A stretch of 64,000 nucleotides of DNA from NCBI RefSeq assembly GCF_036067295.1, contig NZ_CP107954.1:4588001-4652000 (forward strand), read 5' to 3'. Shown in pieces: positions 16,918 to 25,116 of the stretch. Under the pieces are notes generated by a model. The model was not told the origin of the DNA and did not search any database. It saw only the letters and a list, made by a program, of their open reading frames with translations. Position 1 is the stretch's first letter; every line of letters starts with the position of its first letter. The translations under genes were made by a program, and so were the position numbers. This stretch comes from Kribbella sp. NBC_00382 (lineage in GTDB: Bacteria > Actinomycetota > Actinomycetes > Propionibacteriales > Kribbellaceae).

Positions 16918-18072
16918 ATGGCTGACTTCGACAGATATACGCGGCTGACGGCTGAGCTGGAGCCGCCGTTCGCGGTGGTCGACCTGGCCGCGTTCCGCCG
17001 CAACGCGGACGACCTGGTCCGCCGCGCGGCCGGTACGCCGATCCGCGTGGCGTCCAAATCCGTGCGCTCCCGGGCGCTCATCAAGGCTGCGCTCGACCGG
17101 CCCGGGTTCCACGGCGTGATGAGCTACTCGCTGCCGGAGGCGATCTGGCTGGCGCAGGACGGCGTCGACGACATCCTGATGGGCTATCCGACCGTGCACC
17201 GGGCCGCGCTGCGGGAGCTGGCCGGCGATGCCGAGCTGGCGTCGCGGATCACGTTGATGGTCGACGACTTCGAGCAGCTCGCCTACATCAAGTCGGTCAC
17301 CGGTGGCGGCGAACGGATCCAGGTCTGCCTCGACGTCGACGCCTCGCTGCGGATCTTCGGCCAGCACCTCGGCGTACGCCGGTCCCCGCTGCGTACGCCG
17401 GAGCAGGTGATGGACCTGGCTCGCCGGGTGGTCGCCGACGAGTCCTTCGAGCTGGTCGGCGTGATGTTCTACGAGGCCCAGATCGCCGGGCTGCCCGACA
17501 CCTCACCCGCCGTACGCCTGGTCAAGAAGCTGTCAGCGAATGAGCTCTCGGACCGCCGCGGCCTGGTGGTCGACGCCGTGAAGCAGGTCGCGCCACTGCG
17601 GATGGTGAACTCCGGTGGTACCGGCAGCATCGAGGTCAGCAGTGCCGACCCGTCCGTCACCGAGGTCACCGCGGGCTCCGGCCTCTACGGACCCACGCTC
17701 TTCGACAAGTACGACGTGTTCCAGCCGGAGCATGCCGTCGCCTACGCGCTCGGGGTGGTCCGTCGCCCGACGCCGCGGATCGCGACCCTGTTCGGCGGCG
17801 GCTACATCGCGTCCGGCCCGACCAAGAAATCGCGTCAGCCCTCGCCGAGCTGGCCGCTCGGACTGAGCCTGCTCGGGACCGAAGGCGCGGGGGAGGTCCA
17901 GACGCCGGTCGTGGGTGAGAACGCGCGCGGGCTGCGGATCGGTGACCGGGTCTGGATGCGCTACGCCAAGGCAGGCGAGATGCTGGAACGATTCGACGTA
18001 CTGCATGCGATCGACGGCAACGAGCTGACCGAGCTCGTGTCGTACCGGGGTGAGGGGAAGAACTTCGGATGA
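16918..18072 (+). CDS. PLP-dependent alanine racemase/D-threonine aldolase-fold enzyme
   Basis: The 384-residue product has an alanine racemase-type TIM barrel, with the PLP Lys expected at residue 47 in RVASKSVRS, followed by a C-terminal beta domain with VGENARGLRIGDRVWMRYAKAGE. PLP phosphate contacts fit NSGGTGS and GSGLYGP. This branch (amino acid deaminase/aldolase) cleaves or racemises beta-hydroxy D-amino acids; the exact substrate is unknown. It heads a tight operon: its stop overlaps the ATG of a lactone oxidase, and a PIG-L deacetylase follows 21 bases after that. Confidence 0.87.
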   Translation: MADFDRYTRLTAELEPPFAVVDLAAFRRNADDLVRRAAGTPIRVASKSVRSRALIKAALDRPGFHGVMSYSLPEAIWLAQDGVDDILMGYPTVHRAALRELAGDAELASRITLMVDDFEQLAYIKSVTGGGERIQVCLDVDASLRIFGQHLGVRRSPLRTPEQVMDLARRVVADESFELVGVMFYEAQIAGLPDTSPAVRLVKKLSANELSDRRGLVVDAVKQVAPLRMVNSGGTGSIEVSSADPSVTEVTAGSGLYGPTLFDKYDVFQPEHAVAYALGVVRRPTPRIATLFGGGYIASGPTKKSRQPSPSWPLGLSLLGTEGAGEVQTPVVGENARGLRIGDRVWMRYAKAGEMLERFDVLHAIDGNELTELVSYRGEGKNFG

Positions 18073-19370
18073 GCACCTGGCGGAACTGGTCGGGCACCGA
18101 GTCGGCGACCGGCGTGGAGATCCTCCGGCCGTCGTCGGTCGACGAGGTCGCGGCGATGGTCAAGACGGCGGCCGAGCAGGGCAAGCAGCTCAAGGCGGTC
18201 GGCTCCGGCCACTCGTTCACGGGCTGCTCGGTACCTGAGCAGGTGATGGTCCGGCTCGACGGTCTGTCCTCGATCACCAGCGCCGACCAGGCCTCCGGCC
18301 GCGTGACGCTAGGAGCGGGGACCGGGCTGGCGAAGCTGAACGCCGGCCTTGCGTCGTTCGACCTGGCGATGGCGAACCTCGGCGACATCGACAAGCAGAC
18401 CATCTCCGGCGCGATCTCCACCGGCACCCACGGCACCGGCGCGAAGCTCGGTGGCATCGCGACGCAGGTCGTCGGGCTCGAACTCGTCACGGCCGATGGG
18501 TCGGTGCTGCACTGCTCGGCTGAAGAGAATCCGGACGTCTTCAACGCCGCGCGGGTCTCGGTCGGCGCGCTCGGCGTGATCACTGCGCTGACTCTCCAGA
18601 CGGTGCCGGCCTTCCTGCTCCGCGCGCAGGAGATGCCGCTGCCGCTCGGCGAAGTACTGGGTGGCTTCGATGAGCTTGCCGATGGCAACGATCACTTCGA
18701 GTTCTACTGGTTCCCGCACACCGACGTCGCGCTGACCAAACGCAACAACCGGGTCGGTCCCGGCGTCGGGGCGTCCCCGGTCGGCAAGGTGCGTGGCTGG
18801 GTCGACGACGAGTTGCTGTCCAACCGCGTCTTCGAATGGACCAATCGGCTCTCGGTACGGCGGCCTGGGCTGGTGCCGCGGATCAACCAGCTCGCGTCGC
18901 GGGCGCTGTCGGCCCGGGAGTACGTCGACTCGTCGTACAAGGTGTTCTGTTCGGAGCGGAACGTGGTGTTCCGCGAGTCGGAGTACGCCGTACCGCGCGA
19001 GCACCTGGTCGAGGTCGTGCAGCAGTTGCGGGCGTGGATCGAGCGGTCGGGGGAGCGGCTGCCGTTCCCGATCGAGGTCCGGGTCGCGGCCGCCGACGAC
19101 ATCTGGCTGTCGACGGCGTACGGGCGCGACACCGGGTACATCGCGATCCATCAGTACCACCGGCTCGCGCACGACAAGTACTTCGACGCCTTCGAGCAGA
19201 TCGTCGGAGCGTTCGGCGGCCGGCCGCACTGGGGCAAGCTGCACACGCTCGAGGCCGCCGACTTCCGCGCGCGGTACCCGCGGTTCGACGACTTCCTCGC
19301 CGTCCGCGACCGGCTGGATCCGCAGCGTACGTTCGCGAACCCTTACACCCGCCAGGTGTTCGGATCCTGA
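18069..19370 (+). CDS. D-arabinono-1,4-lactone oxidase family FAD enzyme
   Basis: The 433-residue flavoprotein is of the VAO/ALO family. The N-terminal FAD domain contains GSGHSFTGC (the His is the usual covalent flavin attachment site) and SGAISTGTHGTG. The C-terminal ALO domain ends with HWGKLHT and RDRLDPQRTFANPY. Relatives oxidise aldono-lactones or alditols with O2, giving ascorbate-like products or aldoses and H2O2. The start codon overlaps the preceding stop (ATGA). The pairing with a PLP aldolase-like enzyme is conserved-looking, but the pathway is unknown to me. Confidence 0.92.
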   Translation: MSTWRNWSGTESATGVEILRPSSVDEVAAMVKTAAEQGKQLKAVGSGHSFTGCSVPEQVMVRLDGLSSITSADQASGRVTLGAGTGLAKLNAGLASFDLAMANLGDIDKQTISGAISTGTHGTGAKLGGIATQVVGLELVTADGSVLHCSAEENPDVFNAARVSVGALGVITALTLQTVPAFLLRAQEMPLPLGEVLGGFDELADGNDHFEFYWFPHTDVALTKRNNRVGPGVGASPVGKVRGWVDDELLSNRVFEWTNRLSVRRPGLVPRINQLASRALSAREYVDSSYKVFCSERNVVFRESEYAVPREHLVEVVQQLRAWIERSGERLPFPIEVRVAAADDIWLSTAYGRDTGYIAIHQYHRLAHDKYFDAFEQIVGAFGGRPHWGKLHTLEAADFRARYPRFDDFLAVRDRLDPQRTFANPYTRQVFGS

Positions 19371-19379
19371 GGTTTTCCG

Positions 19380-19385
19380 TAGCCT
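19380..19385 (+). promoter_or_regulatory. Putative -10 hexamer TAGCCT (leaderless)
   Basis: TAGCCT lies 6 bases before the ATG at 19392. It would give the deacetylase gene its own promoter besides read-through from upstream. Confidence 0.45.
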
Positions 19386-19391
19386 TCTCCC

Positions 19392-20114
19392 ATGACTGCG
19401 CCGGAACCGCTGGAAGCATTGCCCGAGGACTGGACCAAGGCCCTCGCGGTCGTCGCCCACCCCGACGATCTCGAGTTCGGCGCCGCCGCCGCGATCGCGC
19501 GCTGGACCGGGCAGGGCAAGGAGATCGTCTACGTCCTGCTCACCTCGGGTGAGGCGGGCATCGACGGCATCGCGCCGGCTGAGAGCGGCCCGCTGCGGGA
19601 GGCCGAGCAGATCGAGTCGGCGCGGATCGTCGGCGTCTCGGTGGTCGAGTTCCTCGGCCAGCCCGACGGCACGATCGAGTACAGCGTCGCGCTGCGCCGG
19701 CTGATCGCGGGGGTGATCCGGAAGTACCAGCCGGAGATCGTGATCACGAACAACTTCTGGGACACCTGGGACGGCGACGCGATGCTGAACCAGGCCGACC
19801 ACATCAACACCGGCAAGGCCACGCTCGACGCGGTCCGTGATGCCGCGAACCGGTGGATCTTCCCCGACGAGGGTGAGCGCTGGGGCGGCGTACGGCAGGT
19901 GTGGGCTGGTGGCTCACCCAAGAGCAAGCACGCCGTCGACACCACCGACACCTTCGACGTCGGCGTCGACTCGCTGAAGGCACACAAGGCCTACATCGAC
20001 GGGCTCAACTGGCCACACTTCGACCCCGCCGAGTTCCTCGAAGGGATCAGCCGCGCCCACGGCACACGACTCGGTACTACGTACGCGGCAGCCTTCGAGG
20101 TGTTCACGCCCTGA
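19392..20114 (+). CDS. PIG-L family zinc deacetylase
   Basis: The 240-residue product has the zinc-binding AHPDDLEFG motif (residues 22-30) and the third-ligand His in DHINTGKATLDAV, as in MshB, BshB and GlcNAc-PI deacetylases. These remove acetyl groups from N-acetyl sugars or related amides. It could belong to mycothiol-type or other small-molecule pathways; the neighbours do not decide. No signal peptide is present, so it is cytosolic. It ends close to a convergent hypothetical gene. Confidence 0.93.
   Translation: MTAPEPLEALPEDWTKALAVVAHPDDLEFGAAAAIARWTGQGKEIVYVLLTSGEAGIDGIAPAESGPLREAEQIESARIVGVSVVEFLGQPDGTIEYSVALRRLIAGVIRKYQPEIVITNNFWDTWDGDAMLNQADHINTGKATLDAVRDAANRWIFPDEGERWGGVRQVWAGGSPKSKHAVDTTDTFDVGVDSLKAHKAYIDGLNWPHFDPAEFLEGISRAHGTRLGTTYAAAFEVFTP
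20073..20086 (+). repeat. 14-mer GGTACTACGTACGC, copy 2
   Basis: This copy lies inside the PIG-L coding sequence and is read there as Gly-Thr-Thr-Tyr. It is identical to 10965-10978 and 25198-25211. Confidence 0.8.
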
Positions 20115-20132
20115 CGGCCGGCACGTCCTGCG

Positions 20133-20546
20133 TCAGTCGTTGGGGAGATCGAGTGAGGCTTTCAAGTGCGGCGGTGTGGGCAATGGTTTGCGGGGTTCAC
20201 GGTCGCCACTGAGGTCGGGACCGGGCGGGTTGCCGGGGCCGACCCAGGAGCGGACGAGCGTACGGCCCTTGCGGGACAGGCGGAGCAGATCGACCTGCTG
20301 GACCTGGCTGGCCGGGATGCCGAGCTGGGCGAGCGTCCGGTTCGCCATCAGCGCGGCCTCGTCCTGCTTCCGCGGGCTGAAGTTGTGCTGCAGGACGAGC
20401 GCGACCTTGCCGTCGGGAAGGTCCTCGATCCGGCGCAGGTGCATGCCTTTGTCGAGGCGGCCGGACAGCATGGCCAGGGTGAAGTAGGCGGACGTGGGCT
20501 GGCTTCGGTCGATGGTGGCGCGGGCGATCACTTCGTAGCGGGCCAT
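20133..20546 (-). CDS. Conserved-looking hypothetical protein
   Basis: The 137-residue product starts MARYEVIARATIDRS. The first 95 residues alternate strands and helices (TLAMLSGRLDKGMHLRRIEDLPDGKVALVL, then QQVDLLRLSRKGRTLVRSW). The last 35 are Pro-rich and probably disordered. I recognise no family. It lacks a signal or membrane helix. It is convergent with the PIG-L gene (18 bp apart) and divergent from the membrane protein gene at 20640. The ATG at 20546 was chosen because further upstream the frame runs into the opposite gene's repeats. Confidence 0.6.
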   Translation of the reverse strand: MARYEVIARATIDRSQPTSAYFTLAMLSGRLDKGMHLRRIEDLPDGKVALVLQHNFSPRKQDEAALMANRTLAQLGIPASQVQQVDLLRLSRKGRTLVRSWVGPGNPPGPDLSGDREPRKPLPTPPHLKASLDLPND

Positions 20547-20639
20547 ATTCCGATCATGCGTCGGCAACGGGCCGTTTTCCAGCAATCCCTGCAGGTGGTG
20601 CCAGACTCGAACCGTCGGGCCCAGTCGACAGAGGGGGCG

Positions 20640-21092
20640 ATGGGCGTGACAGCGGAAGATTCTGCCCAGAACCCGGCCGACCCGTCGTCCATGGCCGACT
20701 CGTCGTCCTTGGCCGACTCGTCGTCCATGGCGGACTCGTCTTACACGGCGGACACGTCTTACACGGCGGACCTCTGGCAGCCGCCTTGGTGGCTGCTGGC
20801 CTTCGCGCCGTTCTGCTGGCTGTTGATCTGCGCCTTGGTCCTCAACGCTCGCGGCTGGCAGGTCGCCTTGGCGGCAGGTCTGCTCCTCGCACCGATCGGC
20901 ATGCCGATTCCTCTGGCGCTGCGCTGGATCAAGAACCACCCACGGCTGGCCGGCTTCTACGTAGGCCCGCTCACCTTCACCGCCACCGTCCTCATCGCCA
21001 GCCTGCCGCTCTGGCTCTGCGCGGCGGTGACTCTTTCCGCCACGCTGCTGGCCCTCACGATCACCACCATCCGCGCCTCCTCCCTAAGCTGA
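20640..21092 (+). CDS. Membrane protein with 18-bp/6-residue N-terminal repeat
   Basis: The 150-residue product has GAGGGGG as ribosome-binding site. Residues 14-43 are five tandem copies of a hexapeptide of the type D-S-S-S-M-A, D-S-S-Y-T-A. Then come three to four membrane helices (about 48-64, 68-92, 100-120, 124-145), including WWLLAFAPFCWLLICALVL. The repetitive acidic/Ser tail is probably cytoplasmic or extracytoplasmic and disordered. I recognise no family. Confidence 0.65.
   Translation: MGVTAEDSAQNPADPSSMADSSSLADSSSMADSSYTADTSYTADLWQPPWWLLAFAPFCWLLICALVLNARGWQVALAAGLLLAPIGMPIPLALRWIKNHPRLAGFYVGPLTFTATVLIASLPLWLCAAVTLSATLLALTITTIRASSLS
20679..20768 (+). repeat. Five tandem 18-bp coding repeats
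   Basis: Units start at 20679, 20697, 20715, 20733 and 20751, each beginning GAC. Units 1-3 are of the type GACTCGTCGTCCATGGCC, and units 4-5 change to the type GACTCGTCTTACACGGCG. The phase is exactly six codons, so copy-number change would not shift the frame. Confidence 0.85.
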
Positions 21093-21362
21093 CCCGCCAC
21101 CCACGGCCCGCGGCGGTGTCCCGCTCGACAGGTAGTGCACCCCGAGACGCCGTACACGAACCCCACGGCACGCTCAACCGCACTACTTGCCGCCAACTAC
21201 TACCTGTCCTCCGGCACACAGATCTGGTGCTGGTGCAGAAGTGGCGACCTCGCTCATGAAGCGGTGACCTCGAACAGGGAATGGTGACCTTGAACAGGAA
21301 ATAACGTGTTCAAGGTCACCGGATGGTGTTCGAGCCCACCATCGGTGTTCGACCTGAGCGGG
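21093..21362. other. 270-bp intergenic region with clustered direct and inverted repeats
   Basis: No gene is seen between the convergent neighbours. Near-identical units GTGGCGACCTCGCTCATGA, GTGACCTCGAACAGGGA and GTGACCTTGAACAGGAA follow one another from 21241. They are mirrored by GTTCAAGGTCACC and more degenerate GTTCGAGCCCACC and GTTCGACCTGAG up to about 21355. The layout resembles ends of a lost mobile element or a cluster of protein-binding sites. Confidence 0.5.
21283..21320. repeat. 14-bp perfect inverted repeat (possible terminator or element end)
   Basis: GGTGACCTTGAACA (21283-21296) and TGTTCAAGGTCACC (21307-21320) are perfect complements around a 10-base AT-rich spacer. The structure lies between convergent genes, so it could end transcription from either side, although no T-run is adjacent. 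Confidence 0.7.
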
Positions 21363-21899
21363 TCAGAGAGCCAGTGCGCGGTGGGCGTCGGCCAGTACTG
21401 CGGGAGAGGCGAGGGACTGCCAGCGCGGGATCTGTTCGGTGAGGAACGCGTGGAGCTTGGGCTTGAGGTCCGGCGCGTGGTCGAGAACGTCCAGCTCGTT
21501 GACGATGGTGAGGTCGATGAAGTCGCGCAGCTCGGCCGACGTCAGCTCCTCCGACGTACCGGTGAAGCGATCCGTCACCGTGCTGTGCTCGGCGAGATCG
21601 CGCCAGGTCGTCTCGCGCTCGCAGGAGCCGTACCGGTAAACGAGTTGCTCCGCCTCCGGCCCGATCACCGCCTCGAGCACCGGCCGTTCTTCGTGCCAGT
21701 CGAACAAGTGCGTCGGGAACCCGTCCGTCCCGTACGCCGCATGCGCCAGCCCGGCCAGCACCAGCGTCTCGGAACTCCCGAGCGAGCCGAGCCGCTTGGC
21801 GACCCGATGCAGATGCACGTACAACGTGCCACCCGCGTGCTCCAGCTCATCGGCACCACGCACGAGCAGCAACGATCCCAGGTCTTGGAATGTGCTCAT
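21363..21899 (-). CDS. DUF6817-like (HD-like) protein
   Basis: The 178-residue product opens MSTFQDLGSLLLVRGADELEHAGGTLYVHLHRVAKRLG, followed by HAAYGTDGFPTHLFDWHEERPVLEAVIGPEAEQLVYRYG. The spaced His residues resemble those of HD-domain relatives annotated as DUF6817. The function is unknown; a metal-dependent hydrolase remnant is possible. It is soluble with no signal peptide. Its ATG is preceded by AGAAGGGG on the minus strand, a fair ribosome-binding site. Confidence 0.7.
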   Translation of the reverse strand: MSTFQDLGSLLLVRGADELEHAGGTLYVHLHRVAKRLGSLGSSETLVLAGLAHAAYGTDGFPTHLFDWHEERPVLEAVIGPEAEQLVYRYGSCERETTWRDLAEHSTVTDRFTGTSEELTSAELRDFIDLTIVNELDVLDHAPDLKPKLHAFLTEQIPRWQSLASPAVLADAHRALAL

Positions 21900-22214
21900 C
21901 TGACCCCTTCTGTTCGGAGCGGTCAGGGCCCAACAGGACCGGCCCAGGCAAACAAGGTACGACGCCCACCCCGCCTTCGCTCCCCAGGGCGGCGTGCCGG
22001 ATCGGCCACACTGCGTTCCACCACAGTCAACCGACCCGGCACCACCTCAACACCTTCCCCAGCAACCCGCATCGGACGCCTCTGATGCAGTCCCTGGAGA
22101 AACCACCCGACGATCAGCACAGGGAAGGTACCAACCACCAGGCGAGTCAATTCCCCCACCACAACACCCCACCAACCACCTACTACGGCCCACCTCTCGA
22201 CCGCTGAAGCAACC

Positions 22215-22295
22215 CCACGACCTTCACCAGCCGCCAGCACCCCGCGGCCTTCATCAGCCGCGAGCACCCCACGCACTTCATCAGCCGCGAGCACT
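22215..22295. repeat. Three tandem 27-bp repeats
   Basis: Units at 22215, 22242 and 22269 share the core TTCAYCAGCCGCSAGCAC. Units 2 and 3 are the most alike. On the minus strand the unit reads as nine codons (V-L-A-A-D-E-x-R-G), but no supported gene covers it. Confidence 0.8.
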
Positions 22296-22751
22296 CCAGG
22301 CACTCACCAACGCGACACCCCACGCCCTCAACCCCCGGTCGGGAACTCCGTCGCCTGATGCGAGCCCACTCCAGACCGGCCTCGTACTGCCGGTCAGCCG
22401 CCTTGGCCTCCAGCCCGAACGGTCAACCGACTCGGCCGGCTCACGGCAAGCCATCCACTTCCCCCGGAACTCGACGGCAGCGGCCTCCTGCGCCAGACAT
22501 CACCCGCGCCAGCCATCCGTCGTTGCCATGGGAACGAGCATCCGCGACAACCAGCTTGTACTCGACAAGCAGGCGACGAAGGAGGCTGCGCCCGGGGCGG
22601 GTGGGAGCTAAGCGCCGTGTGAGCGACGAAGGAGCGAGCGTAGCGCCGGCGCGGAATTACCTACGCAAGACGTCAGCCGTCCCCGCCGTTCGCGGTCCGC
22701 CCGTCGGGCCGGCGTGGGGGAGTACCCCGTGCCGGAAAGTTGCTGAGTTGT

Positions 22752-22794
22752 ACCCGTCACCCCCACCCGGGGCGAGCCGGTAGGGGTGACGGGT
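22752..22794. terminator. Hairpin downstream of the minus-strand gene at 22835
   Basis: ACCCGTCACCCC and GGGGTGACGGGT form a perfect 12-bp stem around a roughly 19-base GC-rich loop. It starts about 40 bases past the stop of the minus-strand gene. There is no strong U-run. Confidence 0.55.
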
Positions 22795-22834
22795 AGCGCC
22801 TGCTGGTGATGAGCCGGCAGGAAATCAACTGGTG

Positions 22835-23326
22835 CTAGTCGTCCAGCTCGGCGAGGGCCTTGCGGGCTGCTTCGAGCTCGGCCTCGAGGGCTGCGACCTT
22901 GGCGGCTTGCTGCTCGCGGGCGGCGTCGATGACCTCGTCGATGGGGCCCGAGAGGTCTTCGTGGAGCTCTTTGGCTGCGCGCGAGACGGCGGCGGCCGCG
23001 ACCAGGAGGTTCTTGGCGATGTAGCTGTTGCCCTGCTTGAGCTCGGCCTTCCACTCGCCGTCGGCGGTGCCGGTGACGGTCAGGGTGAGCTCGAGGGTCT
23101 TGGTCTTCTTCGGCGCCGCCTTCTTGGCGGGAGCCTTCTTCGGCTTCTCGGCGACCGGCGCCGAGGAGGAGGCGTCGGCGCCGTCGGAGGTGGCCGGGCT
23201 CTCGACAGAAGCATCCGCAGCCGGAGCCTCGGTGGTCGAATCAAGAGCAGTTGAAGAGTCCAGCGCCGAGTCGGGAGTGTCGACGGCGTCGGTCTGTGCT
23301 TCTGCTGCGAAGGTGTCTACAGTCAT
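22835..23326 (-). CDS. DUF6319-like protein with Lys/Ala-rich linker and C-terminal coiled coil
   Basis: The 163-residue product has an acidic, Ser/Thr/Ala-rich tail (1-65), a basic KPKKAPAKKAAPKKTK linker (about 68-85) and a compact domain beginning LELTLTVTGTADGEWKAELKQGNSYIAKNL. It ends with a heptad-rich helix VAALEAELEAARKALAEL. The domain plus coiled coil resembles proteins grouped as DUF6319 in streptomycetes. The Lys-rich linker recalls nucleoid proteins, so DNA association is possible but inferred. The ATG at 23326 has a purine-rich GGGAGA region upstream on its strand. Confidence 0.75.
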   Translation of the reverse strand: MTVDTFAAEAQTDAVDTPDSALDSSTALDSTTEAPAADASVESPATSDGADASSSAPVAEKPKKAPAKKAAPKKTKTLELTLTVTGTADGEWKAELKQGNSYIAKNLLVAAAAVSRAAKELHEDLSGPIDEVIDAAREQQAAKVAALEAELEAARKALAELDD

Positions 23327-23487
23327 CGTTGCGGCGATCTCCCTGGGTGACATGTCCCCGCCGAAGCGGGCTGGCGCTGAGAGCTTATTAGAACATACGT
23401 TCGACCCCCAGCGCCAATCGCCACGCCGCATAACAGCCACGCCGCACAGCCTGGCTCAACCCAAGGGCCGAGCCAGGCGTAAAGCCA

Positions 23488-24927
23488 TCAGGCCGAGTGC
23501 TCCTTGCGGTCACCCGACCAGTCGAGGTGGAAAGCACCCTCCCGGTCGACCCGGTGATACGTGTGCGCCCCGAACAGATCCCGCAACCCCTGGATCAACG
23601 AAGCAGGCAGCCGCTCCGCCCGCAGCCCGTCGTAGTACGACAGCGCAGCAGAGAACCCAGGAGCCGGCACCCCAGCGGTGGCCGCAGTAGCGACCACCCG
23701 GCGCCAAGCGTCCTGCCCGCTCACAACGGCTTCCTTGAAGTAGTCGTCGACCAGCAGCGACGGCAGCGCCGCGTCCCGGTCGTACGCCTCCTTGATCCGG
23801 TCCAGGAAGCGTGCCCGGATGATGCACCCACCCCGCCAGATCGTCGCCATCGCGCCAAGGTCGATGTTCCACTCGTACTGATCCGAAGCGGCCCGGATCG
23901 CGTCGAACCCCTGCGCATAAGCAACCAGCTTCGACGAGTACAGCGCGTGCCGCACATCATCGATAAACGCGTCCCGGTCAACAGAAACCGAACCGTCCGC
24001 AGGCCCAGCCAGCACTCCGGCCGCCGCCTCCCGGCGCACAACATCGCCGGACAACGACCGAGCAAACACCGCCTCGGCCATCCCGCTCACCGGAATCCCC
24101 AGATCCAAAGCGACCTGTACGGTCCAGCGCCCCGTGCCCTTCTGCTCAGCCTGGTCGAGCACGATGTCGACGAACGGCCCACCGGTCGACTCGTCGACCT
24201 GGCTCAGTACCTCCGCCGTGATCTCGATCAGGAACGACTCCAGGTCGCCGGTGTTCCACTCGCGGAACACGTCAGCGATCTCCGGCGCGCTCAGTCCGAG
24301 CACGCTACGCAGCAGGTCGTACGCCTCCGCGATCAGCTGCATGTCGGCGTACTCGATGCCGTTGTGCAGCATCTTGACGAAGTGACCGGCGCCGTCCGGC
24401 CCGACGTGCACGCAGCACGGCTCGCCGTTCACGTGCGCCGAGATCTTGGTCAGGATCGGTCCGAGCGACTCGTACGACTCGACCGAACCGCCCGGCATGA
24501 TGCTCGGGCCGTTCAGTGCGCCCTCCTCGCCACCGGAGACGCCGGCGCCGACGAAGTGCAGCCCCTTGGCCTTCAGGGCGTCCTCGCGCCGGCGGGTGTC
24601 GGCGAAGTGCGCATTGCCGGCGTCGATCACGATGTCGCCCTCGTCGAGCAGCGGGACGAGCTCGTCGATCACCGCGTCGGTGGGCTCGCCCGCCTTGACC
24701 ATGATGATGATCTTGCGCGGCTGCTCCAGCGACGCGACCAGCTCGGACAGGTCGGCGGCCGGGGTGAACTCACCCTCGTGGCCGAACTCCTTGATCAGCG
24801 CGTCGGTACGGCCCTGGGACCGGTTGTGGACGGCGACGCGGAAGCCGTTGCGGGCCAGGTTCCGGGCCAGGTTGCGGCCCATCACCGCGAGCCCGGTGAC
24901 GGCGATCTGGGCTGGAGCAGTACTCAT
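23488..24927 (-). CDS. gnd: 6-phosphogluconate dehydrogenase, decarboxylating
   Basis: The 479-residue product has the length of the long NADP-type enzyme. It converts 6-phosphogluconate to ribulose 5-phosphate and CO2 in the oxidative pentose phosphate pathway. An N-terminal Rossmann motif GLAVMGRNLARN, the signature FVGAGVSGGEEGALNGPSIMPGG and KMLHNGIEYADMQLIAEAYDLLR (catalytic Lys and Glu region) are all present, as is the C-terminal FGAHTYHRVD. ATG 24927 has AGGAGAG upstream. It is divergent from the large glycosidase gene with 189 bp between. Confidence 0.97.
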   Translation of the reverse strand: MSTAPAQIAVTGLAVMGRNLARNLARNGFRVAVHNRSQGRTDALIKEFGHEGEFTPAADLSELVASLEQPRKIIIMVKAGEPTDAVIDELVPLLDEGDIVIDAGNAHFADTRRREDALKAKGLHFVGAGVSGGEEGALNGPSIMPGGSVESYESLGPILTKISAHVNGEPCCVHVGPDGAGHFVKMLHNGIEYADMQLIAEAYDLLRSVLGLSAPEIADVFREWNTGDLESFLIEITAEVLSQVDESTGGPFVDIVLDQAEQKGTGRWTVQVALDLGIPVSGMAEAVFARSLSGDVVRREAAAGVLAGPADGSVSVDRDAFIDDVRHALYSSKLVAYAQGFDAIRAASDQYEWNIDLGAMATIWRGGCIIRARFLDRIKEAYDRDAALPSLLVDDYFKEAVVSGQDAWRRVVATAATAGVPAPGFSAALSYYDGLRAERLPASLIQGLRDLFGAHTYHRVDREGAFHLDWSGDRKEHSA

Positions 24928-25080
24928 TGGGTCTCTCCTGCGGGTGAGTGCTGGAAGTCTGAGTGCGAGACCAGTCTGCTGCCACGAGCAACCAGGTCGT
25001 CCATCGGGTGGCCAACTGCTGGAACGCGGTTCCCATTCCCCATGAGCCCTTCTCAACCGCTCCGGTTCGGTGGTAGACCT

Positions 25081-25100
25081 CTGAGAAATCGATTTCCCAG
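25081..25100. promoter_or_regulatory. 20-bp operator-like palindrome before the glycosidase gene
   Basis: CTGAGAAATCGATTTCCCAG is a palindrome in 9 of its 10 base pairs, with a perfect 12-bp core GAAATCGATTTC centred on CG. This form is typical of LacI/GalR-type repressor operators in actinobacterial sugar-utilisation genes. It ends 16 bases before the ATG of the glycosidase gene. No LacI gene is in the window. Confidence 0.6.
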
Positions 25101-25116
25101 ATCGTGAGGTCCGCCC

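Larger units (their letters stand above)
21900..22834. other. 935-bp stretch without a convincing gene
   Basis: The plus strand is strongly C-rich and G-poor up to about 22450. The openings seen here (for example plus 21994-22611) encode low-complexity Pro/His/Gln/Arg sequence without any recognisable fold and lack good ribosome-binding sites. The part contains three 27-bp tandem repeats at 22215-22295. From 22610 on it is ordinary high-GC intergenic DNA with a hairpin at 22752-22794. It may be a decayed gene or a non-coding RNA region; nothing in it can be called. Confidence 0.5.

Noticed and set aside
21994..22611. Plus-strand reading frame of 205 codons
   Set aside because: The product is low-complexity His/Pro/Gln/Arg sequence following the C-rich bias and the 27-bp repeats, with no ribosome-binding site or family.
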